Shown here in pieces: positions 26,316 to 35,338 of a stretch of 58,690 bases of DNA (positions are counted from its first letter, which is position 1; each line of letters opens with the position of its first letter). Where the stretch lies: contig CAJOLH010000047.1 of the NCBI GenBank assembly GCA_905235375.1, positions 1 through 58,690 of the forward strand. Direction: 5' to 3'. This DNA is from an uncultured Bacteroidales bacterium. GTDB lineage: Bacteria; Bacteroidota; Bacteroidia; Bacteroidales; UBA3663. The translations under genes were made by a program, and so were the position numbers. The notes under the pieces are model-generated. The model had not been told where the DNA came from and did no database searches. It was given only the letters and a program-made list of their open reading frames with translations.

Positions 26316-27584
26316 ATGAAAAAGATATTTCAATCTATATTGGCGCTGTCAGCCATGCTGATGTTCACCGCATGCGGTGATGACGAAGACTTCACCGAGT
26401 CAATCTTCGATACCAGCATCTCTGCCGTTGACCAGAATGCGTCCACAGCTCCTTTCGACCAGTGGCTTTACGACAACTTCGTAGTGCCCTACAATACTGA
26501 GATCCAGTATAGGTTCAACTTCACAGCGTCGGACCTCGGTTATCAGCTTGCCCCAGCCGACTACAAGAAGTCGCAGCTCCTCTCGCACTTCATCAAGTAC
26601 CTCTTCTACGAGGTATATGACAAGTATGGCGAGAAGGATGCCAATGGGAATCCTATCTTCATGAAGAAGTATGGACCCCGCATCTTCCACTTCATTGGCT
26701 CATCGGCCTATAGCCCTACAACGGGCACCGAGACGCTGGGTTATGCTTCGGCAGGCGTGAAGATCACGCTTATCAACGTGAATGATATGCGCACGGTGAC
26801 CGAGGGTATGGACTTCACTCCCGAAGACATGTTCTCGCTCAACGAGCGCCAGTTCCACACCATGCATCACGAGTTCTCGCACATCCTGCATCAGACCAAG
26901 TCATACCCCACCTCGTTCGGTATCGTCACTTCTGGCACCTATGACCCACGTTCATGGCAGGAGCGTGACTCATGTGACAGCCATGCCATGGGTTACTTCA
27001 CCCAGTATGGATCATCGGCTAACTATGAGGATTTCGTCGAGACCCTCTCGTGCACCATCACCGACACCGATAGCCGCTGGATGAACACCATCATCGAAGG
27101 CTGCCTGAATGGTGGTGTCAAGGCAGGAGACAAGGAGCAGATCTATGCGCTCATCGACAGTCTGGAAATCGAGAACTTCGATGATCCAAAAATGCATTGG
27201 AACAATTTCACCATCTTTGATGAGACTGTGCTCGATGATTCAGGTGAGCGCATACATACACGTTACATCCTTGATGATCATCTTGCGGATTCACGTTCGC
27301 AACTGATGTCCAATGCGGGTTCCGACTACTCGAAGTACAGATGGACGGCATCCAACACTTTCACCTCGTTCCGTGACTTCCTCGACAACTGGGTGCAATA
27401 CGATATCAGCGACGAGACCAAGGGCATCAATGCAATGCTCAAGAAAATTGACATCGCCACAAAGTGGTACACCGAGAGCTGGGGTCTCCACCTCTTCACT
27501 GTGCGTCACGAAGTGGACTATCGCCAGAAGCATATCAACGAATATTTGCATAGCGGCGATTGTGTGATTTACGACTATCAATAA
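26316..27584 (+). CDS. Substrate import-associated zinc metallohydrolase lipoprotein
   Basis: A 422-residue lipoprotein (lipobox FTAC, Cys20). Its zinc-binding motif is HEFSH (His185, Glu186, His189), set in MHHEFSHILHQT, and it is followed by an SxxxYxxxxDFVETLS region that may supply the third ligand. The sequence and its place right behind a SusC/SusD pair match the LP_HExxH_w_tonB family of zinc-binding metallopeptidase-like lipoproteins, which co-occur with such transporters. It presumably trims a peptide or other substrate at the cell surface; the substrate is unknown. Confidence 0.85.
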   Translation: MKKIFQSILALSAMLMFTACGDDEDFTESIFDTSISAVDQNASTAPFDQWLYDNFVVPYNTEIQYRFNFTASDLGYQLAPADYKKSQLLSHFIKYLFYEVYDKYGEKDANGNPIFMKKYGPRIFHFIGSSAYSPTTGTETLGYASAGVKITLINVNDMRTVTEGMDFTPEDMFSLNERQFHTMHHEFSHILHQTKSYPTSFGIVTSGTYDPRSWQERDSCDSHAMGYFTQYGSSANYEDFVETLSCTITDTDSRWMNTIIEGCLNGGVKAGDKEQIYALIDSLEIENFDDPKMHWNNFTIFDETVLDDSGERIHTRYILDDHLADSRSQLMSNAGSDYSKYRWTASNTFTSFRDFLDNWVQYDISDETKGINAMLKKIDIATKWYTESWGLHLFTVRHEVDYRQKHINEYLHSGDCVIYDYQ

Positions 27585-27604
27585 TTGCTAAGGACAGAAC
27601 CAAA

Positions 27605-28948
27605 ATGAAAAGTTATTCAACTCTTTGCCGCATGATGCTGTCGGGTGCAGCACTCACTGCGCTAATGTCGGCCTGCACCTTCGAGCAAGAAGATTATTTC
27701 GACGAGTCGGCGGCTCTTCGTATCCAGCACGTCAATGAGGAAATCAAGGCTGCACTTTGCGCCCCCAGTTCCGAGAATGGCTGGTTGATCCAGTATTATG
27801 TGGCTGGCACTGACGATTATGACTTCGAGGGATTCAACCTCTTTGGCAAGTTCTACGAGTCGGGTAAGGTTACGCTGAGCAGTGACCATCGGTTCCTGCG
27901 AAACGCCAATGCCGGCAAGTTTACCGAATATACGAGCTATTATGAGATGCTGTCCGAGGAGGGACCTGTGCTTTGTTTCAACACATGGAATGATATTCTT
28001 TCCGTATTTGTTGACCCGGTAAGTCCTTCATCTGCTCCCAATGCCCTCATTGACGATGGTGAAGGCATGAATGGCGACGACCGTCTTGTTGTGGTCTCGT
28101 ATAATAGCGATGAAATCCTTCTTCGTGGCGAACGCCATACACAACCCATTCGTTTCGTCCGTCTTGACCGTTCTCCGGAAGAATACCTCGCTGGAACGGC
28201 AAGTGCCAAGGCTATCTTTGCCAGCGGACGAATCAATGAATTCAGTTTGTCGAACGGCGAAGCTGAAAGATTTATCTCAGGTTTGTCAAAAGGCTACTTC
28301 GACTATGTCGATCGTCTTGATGACCCGCTTGATAAGTCGGTCAAGTCTTGCGTCTTCACACCTACAGGATTCCGCACCAAAAATGCCCTGGCATTAGGCA
28401 ATGATACGATTCAGGAGTTCTTCCTTAATGATGCAAAGGATGCCCTCGTCAGTGGCAATGTTGTGATGAGACCATGTTGGGAGCGTGCTGTGGCCACATT
28501 CCTTTCGGTGGCTAACAAGCCTGTGATTACAGAAGATGGTGCATCACCCTCTTTCGAGTCACTTTACAAGGAGCTTTCTGACGCTGTTACTGCAGCCTAT
28601 GCTACACAGACACTTGTGGGAATCACATTCGGCAATTCCAATGAGAGTTCCCAGAATAGGCGTCGTGGACTTGTTTTCACAATGAAGGCTGCCTCACGTT
28701 CGTATATGGTCGGTTATGAGGGCAAGATTACGGTCGATGGCAACCAATTGACTATCGACGTGGATGTAAACAATCATTCATCGAACTACAATACCTACAA
28801 TTCAAAAGGTATAGGCGTTTATTTCGATGCTCTTGCTTCGAAAATGAACGGCACCTATACGATGGTTCCTAACAATGTGTTCACGGCAAATAGCGTGACT
28901 GCTACCAAGAACGATGATTCAAGTTTCTATTTTGTAATCAACTTATGA
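27605..28948 (+). CDS. DUF4302-type lipoprotein of the SusCD operon
   Basis: A 447-residue lipoprotein with a clear lipobox (LMSAC) after MKSYSTLCRMMLSGAALTA. I place the start at this ATG, 20 nt after the previous stop, because the in-frame extension upstream overlaps the metallohydrolase gene and lacks signal-peptide character. The opening RIQHVNEEIKAALCAPSSENGWLIQYY and FNLFGKFYESGKVTL resemble DUF4302, a Bacteroidetes family of unknown function found with SusCD and zinc metallohydrolase lipoproteins. Probably surface-exposed substrate binding, by inference only. Confidence 0.8.
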   Translation: MKSYSTLCRMMLSGAALTALMSACTFEQEDYFDESAALRIQHVNEEIKAALCAPSSENGWLIQYYVAGTDDYDFEGFNLFGKFYESGKVTLSSDHRFLRNANAGKFTEYTSYYEMLSEEGPVLCFNTWNDILSVFVDPVSPSSAPNALIDDGEGMNGDDRLVVVSYNSDEILLRGERHTQPIRFVRLDRSPEEYLAGTASAKAIFASGRINEFSLSNGEAERFISGLSKGYFDYVDRLDDPLDKSVKSCVFTPTGFRTKNALALGNDTIQEFFLNDAKDALVSGNVVMRPCWERAVATFLSVANKPVITEDGASPSFESLYKELSDAVTAAYATQTLVGITFGNSNESSQNRRRGLVFTMKAASRSYMVGYEGKITVDGNQLTIDVDVNNHSSNYNTYNSKGIGVYFDALASKMNGTYTMVPNNVFTANSVTATKNDDSSFYFVINL

Positions 28949-28994
28949 TAGTTTGTCCATAAATATTCATTATTAATTTTTAAATTCAACTGCA

Positions 28995-30941
28995 ATGAAA
29001 AAAAATTTACTTTTCGCAGCAGCCCTTCTTGCAGCAAGTGCTATGGCTCAACCCTCGTCTAATGTTGACCTTGGCAAGGTTCGCTTGAATGGAGAGCAAC
29101 TTCACCAGCTTGTTCAGGCCAAGAAGAATGTCAAGGCTCAGGCTAAGTCCTCTCAAGAGGCTGGTTTTGCAAAGGAATCTGACGGAACCAGTGTTGTGAT
29201 CGGTTTCGATGGCATCAATGCCAATCCCGTTGACCTTCGTGCCAATGTTCAGCCCAAGTTTAGGCTGATGGAGCAATCTGCACGTCGTGCAGAGGCCTTC
29301 GATATGAGTTCAGCTCGTAGGGCTAAATCTTCCGTGTCCTCGGGTGCATTCTATCGTCTTTATGGAGGCATTTTCCCTGGTGGTGAAACCTGGACTTCCT
29401 ACGACGAGCTTGTAGAAATTGCCAGCGATTTGGGCATCAGCGATCCTTCGATCTACCCCAATGGCATCTATCTTAACTATACAACACCTTGGCTCTACAC
29501 TCAGAGCTTGAACGATTCTGCCCGCTTTGATCGTGTTAGCGGTGTTACATGGACTGTTAATGGTAATGATGTCAGTGAGTATTTGAGCGATCCCAGTCGT
29601 TTCCCTGTTACAGAGATCTATGGATCAGCTTTTGGAGCATATTATGCACCTGCAATTGCCAATCCTAAGGGTGGTTCGAGCTATTTCTTCGGTTCTGACG
29701 GTGATGGCAGTGCCTCATACGCTGTTCTTTGTGGCGCAGACCTTTCAGAGGGCATTGTGCCTTCCAGCTTCGGAGTATATAACATGTATGATGCAGAGAA
29801 TGTTTATACAGGTTACTCCAATACATACGGCTATGGCTCCCGTTCGTACGAAAGCGCAGGATGGGGCGGTTTTGTAGAGTCTGACTTGACTGTTATCGAT
29901 CTTGGTTATACTGGCGGTGGCCTCGTAATCGACCGCATTGATGCAATGTGTATCTCTGATTCTGATTGCCCGGTGAAGGGCAATGTGGAAGATGGCCATT
30001 TTATTGGTGCCACTCTTGTCGATATCGATATGGAAACCGGAGAACCCACCTACTATTATACCTATCTTGCTGAAGGCGATGCTGGTGTCATGAAACTTTA
30101 CGAATTCACCGGAGGTGATGGCGCAGCTGCCTATTCACTTCACTTCACTTTCGTAGAGGAAGATGAGGAAGGTTTCTCGACCGAGATTTCGCCCGTTCTC
30201 AACGGCTATGCTTATCTGTATCTTTATAACTTCAAGGACGAAAATGTTGATTGCGGCATTTACATGACGTATAACGGCAATGAAGATGGCAAAGGCAATT
30301 ATGACAACCAGACTCATTCGTATTTTGATGTTTGGCTTGATGGTGTTCTGCAGACCGATAGCGAAGGCAATGCAGCATGGTATCTTGACGATGTAACTGA
30401 TGCCGTTGTTAACTTCTATGGCTATTTCAACTGCTTCCGTGATTTTGGCGAAGGTGCTAAGGAGGTAACAGTGAATATCCCTGCTGAAGGTGGTTGGGCT
30501 GTATCAGCCATTGGTGAGGATGGCACTAATTATAATGATATTGATGTTGCCTCGTCTTTGCCAATTGATGACATTACCATTGAGGAGTATCCCGACTGGA
30601 TGATTGATTCTGAAGGAAGCCTTTTCATGTCATACGATGACGATTATTACTTGGAAGATGAGGCCACGGGTATCAGCAATGTCCTTTTGTTCTATGTAGG
30701 TGCAGAAGCTCTTCCTGATGGCGTGGAAGGTCGCCAGGGCGATGTTGTGCTTCGTTCGAATGATCAGGTTAATTTCACTATCCATGTCGTTCAGGGCACT
30801 CCATCCGACATTCACAAGATTCAGAATGACGAAGTGAAGTCCGATGCTGTTTACAATCTTCAGGGCATGAAGGTCGCCAAGTCGGTGAAGGAACTTCCCG
30901 CTGGCGTTTATGTAAAGAATGGTGCAAAGTTCGTGAAGTAA
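28995..30941 (+). CDS. Secreted protein of unknown function with Prevotella-type C-terminal tail
   Basis: A 648-residue protein with a signal peptide (to AMAQ, ~19). The body is rich in Tyr, Gly and Asp and appears to be β-structure, with the segment GGLVIDRIDAMCISDSDCPVKGN near residue 310-340. The last ~35 residues (VYNLQGMKVAKSVKELPAGV... ending in a KFVK) match the short C-terminal β-domain common on exported Prevotella proteins (consensus YNLQGxxV...G.YI.NGKK). I do not recognise a catalytic domain. It is 46 nt behind the DUF4302-type gene, and a terminator follows, so it ends the SusCD operon. Confidence 0.75.
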   Translation: MKKNLLFAAALLAASAMAQPSSNVDLGKVRLNGEQLHQLVQAKKNVKAQAKSSQEAGFAKESDGTSVVIGFDGINANPVDLRANVQPKFRLMEQSARRAEAFDMSSARRAKSSVSSGAFYRLYGGIFPGGETWTSYDELVEIASDLGISDPSIYPNGIYLNYTTPWLYTQSLNDSARFDRVSGVTWTVNGNDVSEYLSDPSRFPVTEIYGSAFGAYYAPAIANPKGGSSYFFGSDGDGSASYAVLCGADLSEGIVPSSFGVYNMYDAENVYTGYSNTYGYGSRSYESAGWGGFVESDLTVIDLGYTGGGLVIDRIDAMCISDSDCPVKGNVEDGHFIGATLVDIDMETGEPTYYYTYLAEGDAGVMKLYEFTGGDGAAAYSLHFTFVEEDEEGFSTEISPVLNGYAYLYLYNFKDENVDCGIYMTYNGNEDGKGNYDNQTHSYFDVWLDGVLQTDSEGNAAWYLDDVTDAVVNFYGYFNCFRDFGEGAKEVTVNIPAEGGWAVSAIGEDGTNYNDIDVASSLPIDDITIEEYPDWMIDSEGSLFMSYDDDYYLEDEATGISNVLLFYVGAEALPDGVEGRQGDVVLRSNDQVNFTIHVVQGTPSDIHKIQNDEVKSDAVYNLQGMKVAKSVKELPAGVYVKNGAKFVK

Positions 30942-30963
30942 GACACCAGATAGTACTTTTATA

Positions 30964-30991
30964 GGCCGATTCCTTCGGGAATCGGTCTTTT
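30964..30991 (+). terminator. Terminator of the SusC/SusD operon
   Basis: CCGATTCC-TTCG-GGAATCGG tetraloop stem followed by TCTTTTCG. Confidence 0.85.
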
Positions 30992-31046
30992 CGTTACTTG
31001 AAATTCAGTCATTTTCAAATCACCGATGAACCTTTTTAATTATACG

Positions 31047-32882
31047 ATGAAACTATTCACTTTACTGGCAACCTCTATGCTTGCCATCTCGTCGGCTTCG
31101 GCCGAGGATTATACTCCATGGGGTTATTACACGGGTAATATGGAAGAGCAGAGCATCGGACTTATTGGTGCAGGTGTTGCCACCCTTCGTATCGCCATCT
31201 TTGTGCCAGGCGATGGCATTCTGGCAGGTGAAACCATTGCAGGAGCCAATGTGCCTGTGGCAGATGCTTCTGCTGTGACTGCCCTTAGTGCATGGGTTAC
31301 TCCAACGCTTTCTTCCAGTGAGACATATACCGAGCGGGTTGTGCTGACCAATTATACTAACGGCTTTAACCAGGCTATTTTCGCTGAGCCCTATACCGTA
31401 ACCGAATCGGGTTGTTATGTGGGCTATACCATTACGGTTAATACTTCGCTCGGTACGCAAGGAAGCACGTATCCTGCTGTCTATGATCGTTCGACACAAG
31501 CTCCTAACAGCTTTTGGATTTGGTACAGTTCACAGTATGGTTGGCAGGACATCGGAGCCGATTACGGACAGTCGTGCCTGCAGGCGCTGTTCTTGGGCCT
31601 CCAGGTGCCCGAGACGGCTGCACACTTTGGAACCATCCACAATGCTGTCACTGGAGCCGACACCGAGACCGAATGGCCAGTCACGGTTTATTCGGATGCT
31701 TCGGAGGCAGTCCAGAACATCGAATATACGATTGATGTGAATGGTGCCAAGGAAACCCGTATAGCGGATGTTTCCATTGAATCCGGTTTCAACAAGTCAG
31801 GTGAAATCATGGTCAAGGTGGCTTCTCCGACTGAACCTGGCGTGTTTGATGTAACACTCGCCATCACGAAGGTCAATGGAAAAGAAAATTCCTTGGCCGA
31901 TAAGCCTACAGTAATCAGTTTCAAGAACCTCAGCCGCATCTTACAGCGCAATACTGTTGTGGAGGAATTCACAGGCACAGGCTGCGGATGGTGTCCGCGT
32001 GGTATGCAGGGCATGGCCAATCTGCGAGCAGAATTCGGTGACCGTTTCATTGGCTTGGCTTTCCATACGTATAATAGTACAGACCCGATGTATCCTAACT
32101 ATTACATCTCGGCTTCCAAACTTGGCATTACTGGTGCTCCAAGCTGTATCATGGATCGTAAGAAAGTGATGGATCCCTATTATGGAACGGAGCAGAACAA
32201 TCGATATGTGCTTCAGGACTTCGAGAATTATAGTTCTCTTCCTGCTGAAGTCGATATTGACTTGAAGGCAGAGTGGACTGGCGAAGGCAACGACAAAGTG
32301 AATCTTAATGCAAAAATAGAGTCTTTGGCAGGAGGTGAATACGAGGTTGTCTATGTTCTTACTGCTGATAGCCTCACAGGAACTACGTCCTCTTGGCGTC
32401 AGTCCAATTACTATTATCAGTATTCGGCTTCTGAAGTTGGAGATGCTGATCTTGCCAAGTTCTGTAGAGGTGGTGAATATGGCACAAGTCGTTTCAGTTG
32501 GAACTTTGATGATGTAGTGATTGCAAGCTCCTATAATTCCCAGGGCATCAATCAGGCTGTGTCGTTAGGCACTCTTACTGCTGGCCAGAGCGTTGAGGAT
32601 AGTTACACACTTGCCTTGCCCACCAAGGCGGCTCTTCGTGAGGCGGTGGAAGCAAGCATTGACAAGGTTTATGCTGTCGCTTTTGTCCTCAATTCCGAGG
32701 GTACTATTGCACAGGCAGTGAAGGTTCCTGTCTCCAAGTCGTCAGGCGAAGGCATCGAATCGGTTAGCGAGGACGTGAATGTTTCCGTGGCTCCATGCTA
32801 TGACCTCCAGGGTCGTCCTATCAGCACACCTCGCCGTGGACAGCTCTTCATCCGCGATGGCAGGAAGATGATTGTTCGGTGA
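31047..32882 (+). CDS. Secreted protein with Omp28-like thioredoxin fold (CGWC motif)
   Basis: A 611-residue exported protein; start chosen at MKLFTLLATSMLAISSASA, which gives a standard signal peptide (another ATG lies 21 nt upstream). The N-terminal ~250 residues look like two β-sandwich modules. Then comes VVEEFTGTGCGWCPRGMQGM with Cys313-x-x-Cys316, the redox motif of a thioredoxin fold, and GITGAPSCIMDRK, the cis-proline region, together resembling Omp28-type proteins. The C-terminal tail (YDLQGRPISTPRRGQLFIRDGRK) is the same short export domain as in the preceding gene. It may keep cysteines of imported or surface proteins reduced; the role is inferred. It lies after a terminator but close to the SusCD operon. 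Confidence 0.8.
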   Translation: MKLFTLLATSMLAISSASAEDYTPWGYYTGNMEEQSIGLIGAGVATLRIAIFVPGDGILAGETIAGANVPVADASAVTALSAWVTPTLSSSETYTERVVLTNYTNGFNQAIFAEPYTVTESGCYVGYTITVNTSLGTQGSTYPAVYDRSTQAPNSFWIWYSSQYGWQDIGADYGQSCLQALFLGLQVPETAAHFGTIHNAVTGADTETEWPVTVYSDASEAVQNIEYTIDVNGAKETRIADVSIESGFNKSGEIMVKVASPTEPGVFDVTLAITKVNGKENSLADKPTVISFKNLSRILQRNTVVEEFTGTGCGWCPRGMQGMANLRAEFGDRFIGLAFHTYNSTDPMYPNYYISASKLGITGAPSCIMDRKKVMDPYYGTEQNNRYVLQDFENYSSLPAEVDIDLKAEWTGEGNDKVNLNAKIESLAGGEYEVVYVLTADSLTGTTSSWRQSNYYYQYSASEVGDADLAKFCRGGEYGTSRFSWNFDDVVIASSYNSQGINQAVSLGTLTAGQSVEDSYTLALPTKAALREAVEASIDKVYAVAFVLNSEGTIAQAVKVPVSKSSGEGIESVSEDVNVSVAPCYDLQGRPISTPRRGQLFIRDGRKMIVR

Positions 32883-32909
32883 AGAATTTAGTCCTTTCCC
32901 TATAAATAT

Positions 32910-32942
32910 GCCCCCGAAAGTTAGATAAGCACTTTCGGGGGC
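32910..32942. terminator. Bidirectional terminator
   Basis: A 12-bp perfect stem GCCCCCGAAAGT / ACTTTCGGGGGC with a 9-nt loop, between convergent genes. Confidence 0.85.
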
Positions 32943-32947
32943 GTTGG

Positions 32948-33715
32948 TTATTTGTGTGAGTTTTGATGACCTTGTGCAATACGCTGCAAGGTGGGAGCGG
33001 CATATAGGAACTTGCGAAGCGCGGGGCTCTCGGTTTGCAGGATGTTATCCTTGTTGCCTTGCCAGTTCACCGCTCTGTCGGCAAGGAAAATGATATGATT
33101 GCCAATGCCGAGCACGGAATTCATGTCGTGGGTATTGACCACGGTGGTGATGTTGTACTCGTGTGTAATGTCGTCGATGAGCTGGTCGATGAGAATGGAG
33201 GTCTGCGGGTCAAGGCCCGAGTTGGGTTCGTCGCAGAAGAGATATTTGGGATTGAGCGAGATGGCACGCGCAATGGCAACGCGCTTCTGCATACCGCCCG
33301 AAAGTTCGGAGGGCATCTTCTTGTGCGCACCCTTCAGATTGACACGATCCAGACAGAAATCCACGCGTTGGCGTATCTCTTTCTGTGTTTTATCGCTGAA
33401 CATACGGAGAGGAAAAGCGACGTTCTCTTCCACCGTCATCGAGTCGAAGAGGGCAGAGCCTTGGAAGAGCACACCAATCTCCTTGCGTATCTCTTTCATC
33501 TCGTTATCCTTCAGTTTGGTGATGTCGCGCCCATCGTAGAGTATTTCTCCCTGCTCGGGCTTGTGAAGGCCGATGAGACATTTGAGCAGCACGGTTTTGC
33601 CCGAGCCCGACTGACCGATGATGAGGTTGTTGACTCCTGTCTCGAACGTGCAACTGATGCCGTTGAGCACCGTCTGTTCGCCGAACGACTTGTATAGGTT
33701 CTTTACTTCAATCAT
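32948..33715 (-). CDS. MlaF-type ABC transporter ATPase (phospholipid trafficking)
   Basis: A 255-residue ATPase with Walker A IGQSGSGKT (~37-45), Q-loop VLFQGSALFDSMTVEENVAFPL, signature LSGGMQKRVAIARA (~135) and Walker B YLFCDEPNSGLDP. GSALFDSMTV and the absence of fused membrane helices point to the MlaF/Mkl branch, which pairs with an MlaE permease and MlaD. The start at MIEVKNLYKSFG is supported by a TATATTTG promoter box at 33736-33743; a longer in-frame extension would begin upstream of the transcription start. Oddly, no permease or MlaD gene is adjacent on either side, so the partner subunits must be encoded elsewhere. Confidence 0.9.
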   Translation of the reverse strand: MIEVKNLYKSFGEQTVLNGISCTFETGVNNLIIGQSGSGKTVLLKCLIGLHKPEQGEILYDGRDITKLKDNEMKEIRKEIGVLFQGSALFDSMTVEENVAFPLRMFSDKTQKEIRQRVDFCLDRVNLKGAHKKMPSELSGGMQKRVAIARAISLNPKYLFCDEPNSGLDPQTSILIDQLIDDITHEYNITTVVNTHDMNSVLGIGNHIIFLADRAVNWQGNKDNILQTESPALRKFLYAAPTLQRIAQGHQNSHK

Positions 33716-33735
33716 GAATGTGTATTTTTGCGGTG

Positions 33736-33743
33736 CAAATATA
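33736..33743 (-). promoter_or_regulatory. -7 box of the MlaF-type gene
   Basis: TATATTTG on the minus strand, 20 nt ahead of the chosen start. Confidence 0.55.
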
Positions 33744-33802
33744 ATGATTTTTTCAATATGTAAGATGATAATTCTGCACAATTAACAATTATTGATTGAA
33801 GT

Positions 33803-33834
33803 TTTGGTTATTTCGGAAATTTTGCGTATCTTTG
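33803..33834 (+). promoter_or_regulatory. Promoter of ffh
   Basis: TTTG at 33803-33806, 20-nt spacer, TATCTTTG at 33827-33834. It also confirms that translation starts at 33880 and not at an upstream in-frame ATG. Confidence 0.75.
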
Positions 33835-33879
33835 CGCCGCAATTTTCCGTTGCTGCGGTCAAGTCAAACAGAAAATAAT

Positions 33880-35241
33880 ATGTTCGACAATCTATCGGAG
33901 CGTCTTGAGCGCTCGTTCAAAATCCTCAAGGGTGAAGGCAAGATCACCGAAATCAATGTTGCAGAGACTCTCAAGGACGTGCGTCGTGCGCTGCTCGATG
34001 CCGATGTAAACTATAAGGTTGCCAAGACCTTCACCGACGAAGTGAAGAAGAAGGCTCTTGGCATGAACGTGCTCACTGCTGTGAAGCCCGGCCAGTTGAT
34101 GGTCAAGCTCGTGCATGATGAGCTGGCTCAGTTGATGGGCGGCGAGGCGGTTGACCTGAATCTGAAGGCCAATCCTACCATCATCCTGATGGCTGGTCTG
34201 CAGGGTTCGGGTAAGACGACCCACACCGGCAAGCTGGCCTTGATGCTGAAGACGAAAAAGGGCAAGCGTCCGTTGCTTGCAGCTTGCGACGTCTATCGTC
34301 CTGCTGCCATCGACCAGTTGGAGGTCGTGGGAGGTCAGGTGGAGGTGCCTGTCTTTACCAATCGTGACTCGAAAGATCCCGTCCGTATCGCCCAGGATGC
34401 CATTGCGCAAGCCAAGCGTGACGGCAACGATGTGGTCATCATCGATACCGCAGGTCGTCTTGCCGTGGATGAGCAGATGATGCGCGAGATCAAGAACATC
34501 AAGGATGCCGTCGAGCCCCATGAGATACTTTTCGTCGTCGATTCGATGACGGGCCAGGATGCCGTCAATACAGCCAAGGAGTTTAATGACCGACTCAACT
34601 TCACAGGTGTGATCCTCACCAAACTCGATGGTGATACGCGTGGCGGTGCAGCCCTCTCCATTCGCACTGTAGTGCAGAAGCCCATCAAGTTCATCGGCAC
34701 GGGCGAGAAGATGGAGGCTCTCGATGTGTTCTATCCCGAACGCATGGCAGGCCGTATCCTCGGCATGGGCGATGTTGTTTCGCTCGTCGAACGTGCCCAG
34801 CAGCAGTACGATGAAGAGGAGGCCAAGAAACTGCAGAAGAAGATTGCGAAAAACAAGTTCGACTTCAACGACTTCTACGAGCAGATTCAGCAGATCAAGA
34901 AGATGGGCAACATCAAGGACCTCGCTTCGATGATCCCTGGTGTGGGCAAGGCCATCAAGGACGTGGATATCGACAACAATTCGTTCAAGAGTGTTGAGGC
35001 CATCATCCAGTCGATGACTCCTTTTGAGCGAGAGCATCCCGAAGTGATGAACCAGAGCCGCAAGATGCGCATTGCCAAAGGCTCAGGCACCAACATCCAG
35101 GAAGTGAACCGACTGGTGAAGCAGTTCGACGATATGCGCAAGGTGATGAAGAAGATGAACGACCTGAAGGGAAATCCGCGTGCGATGCAGCAGATGCAGC
35201 AGATGGCCTCCAAGATGCGCGGCAAGGGATTTGGTATGTAG
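33880..35241 (+). CDS. ffh: Signal recognition particle protein Ffh
   Basis: A 453-residue GTPase that binds 4.5S RNA and the signal sequences of nascent membrane proteins and delivers them to FtsY. The N domain opens with MFDNLSERLERSFKILKG. The G domain has GLQGSGKTTHTGKLA (P-loop, ~106-120), DTAGRLA (~190), TKLDGDTRGG (~246) and GTGEKMEALDVF. The methionine-rich M domain follows, ending in MQQMASKMRGKGFGM. Length is standard. It has its own promoter and is followed by a hairpin at 35270-35322. Confidence 0.97.
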   Translation: MFDNLSERLERSFKILKGEGKITEINVAETLKDVRRALLDADVNYKVAKTFTDEVKKKALGMNVLTAVKPGQLMVKLVHDELAQLMGGEAVDLNLKANPTIILMAGLQGSGKTTHTGKLALMLKTKKGKRPLLAACDVYRPAAIDQLEVVGGQVEVPVFTNRDSKDPVRIAQDAIAQAKRDGNDVVIIDTAGRLAVDEQMMREIKNIKDAVEPHEILFVVDSMTGQDAVNTAKEFNDRLNFTGVILTKLDGDTRGGAALSIRTVVQKPIKFIGTGEKMEALDVFYPERMAGRILGMGDVVSLVERAQQQYDEEEAKKLQKKIAKNKFDFNDFYEQIQQIKKMGNIKDLASMIPGVGKAIKDVDIDNNSFKSVEAIIQSMTPFEREHPEVMNQSRKMRIAKGSGTNIQEVNRLVKQFDDMRKVMKKMNDLKGNPRAMQQMQQMASKMRGKGFGM

Positions 35242-35269
35242 GAACTGAAAGGTCCTGAAAAGTTATGAT

Positions 35270-35322
35270 GGGTTCTGAAATGTTTCGAGATGGAAGACAT
35301 CCTCTTGAACCATTCAGAACCC
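35270..35322. terminator. Long imperfect hairpin between ffh and the PagL-like gene
   Basis: GGGTTCTGAAATG (35270-35282) pairs with CATTCAGAACCC (35311-35322), with further pairing inward (CGAGATG / CATCCTCTTG). T-rich sequence follows on the + strand. The arms resemble the GGTTCTGAA / GGTTTGAAA repeats elsewhere. Confidence 0.65.
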
Positions 35323-35338
35323 TTCTACTTTTTCCTTT

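Noticed and set aside
33716..33781. Upstream in-frame extension of the MlaF-type gene
   Set aside because: It would include the promoter -7 box, and the extra residues do not belong to the ATPase family.
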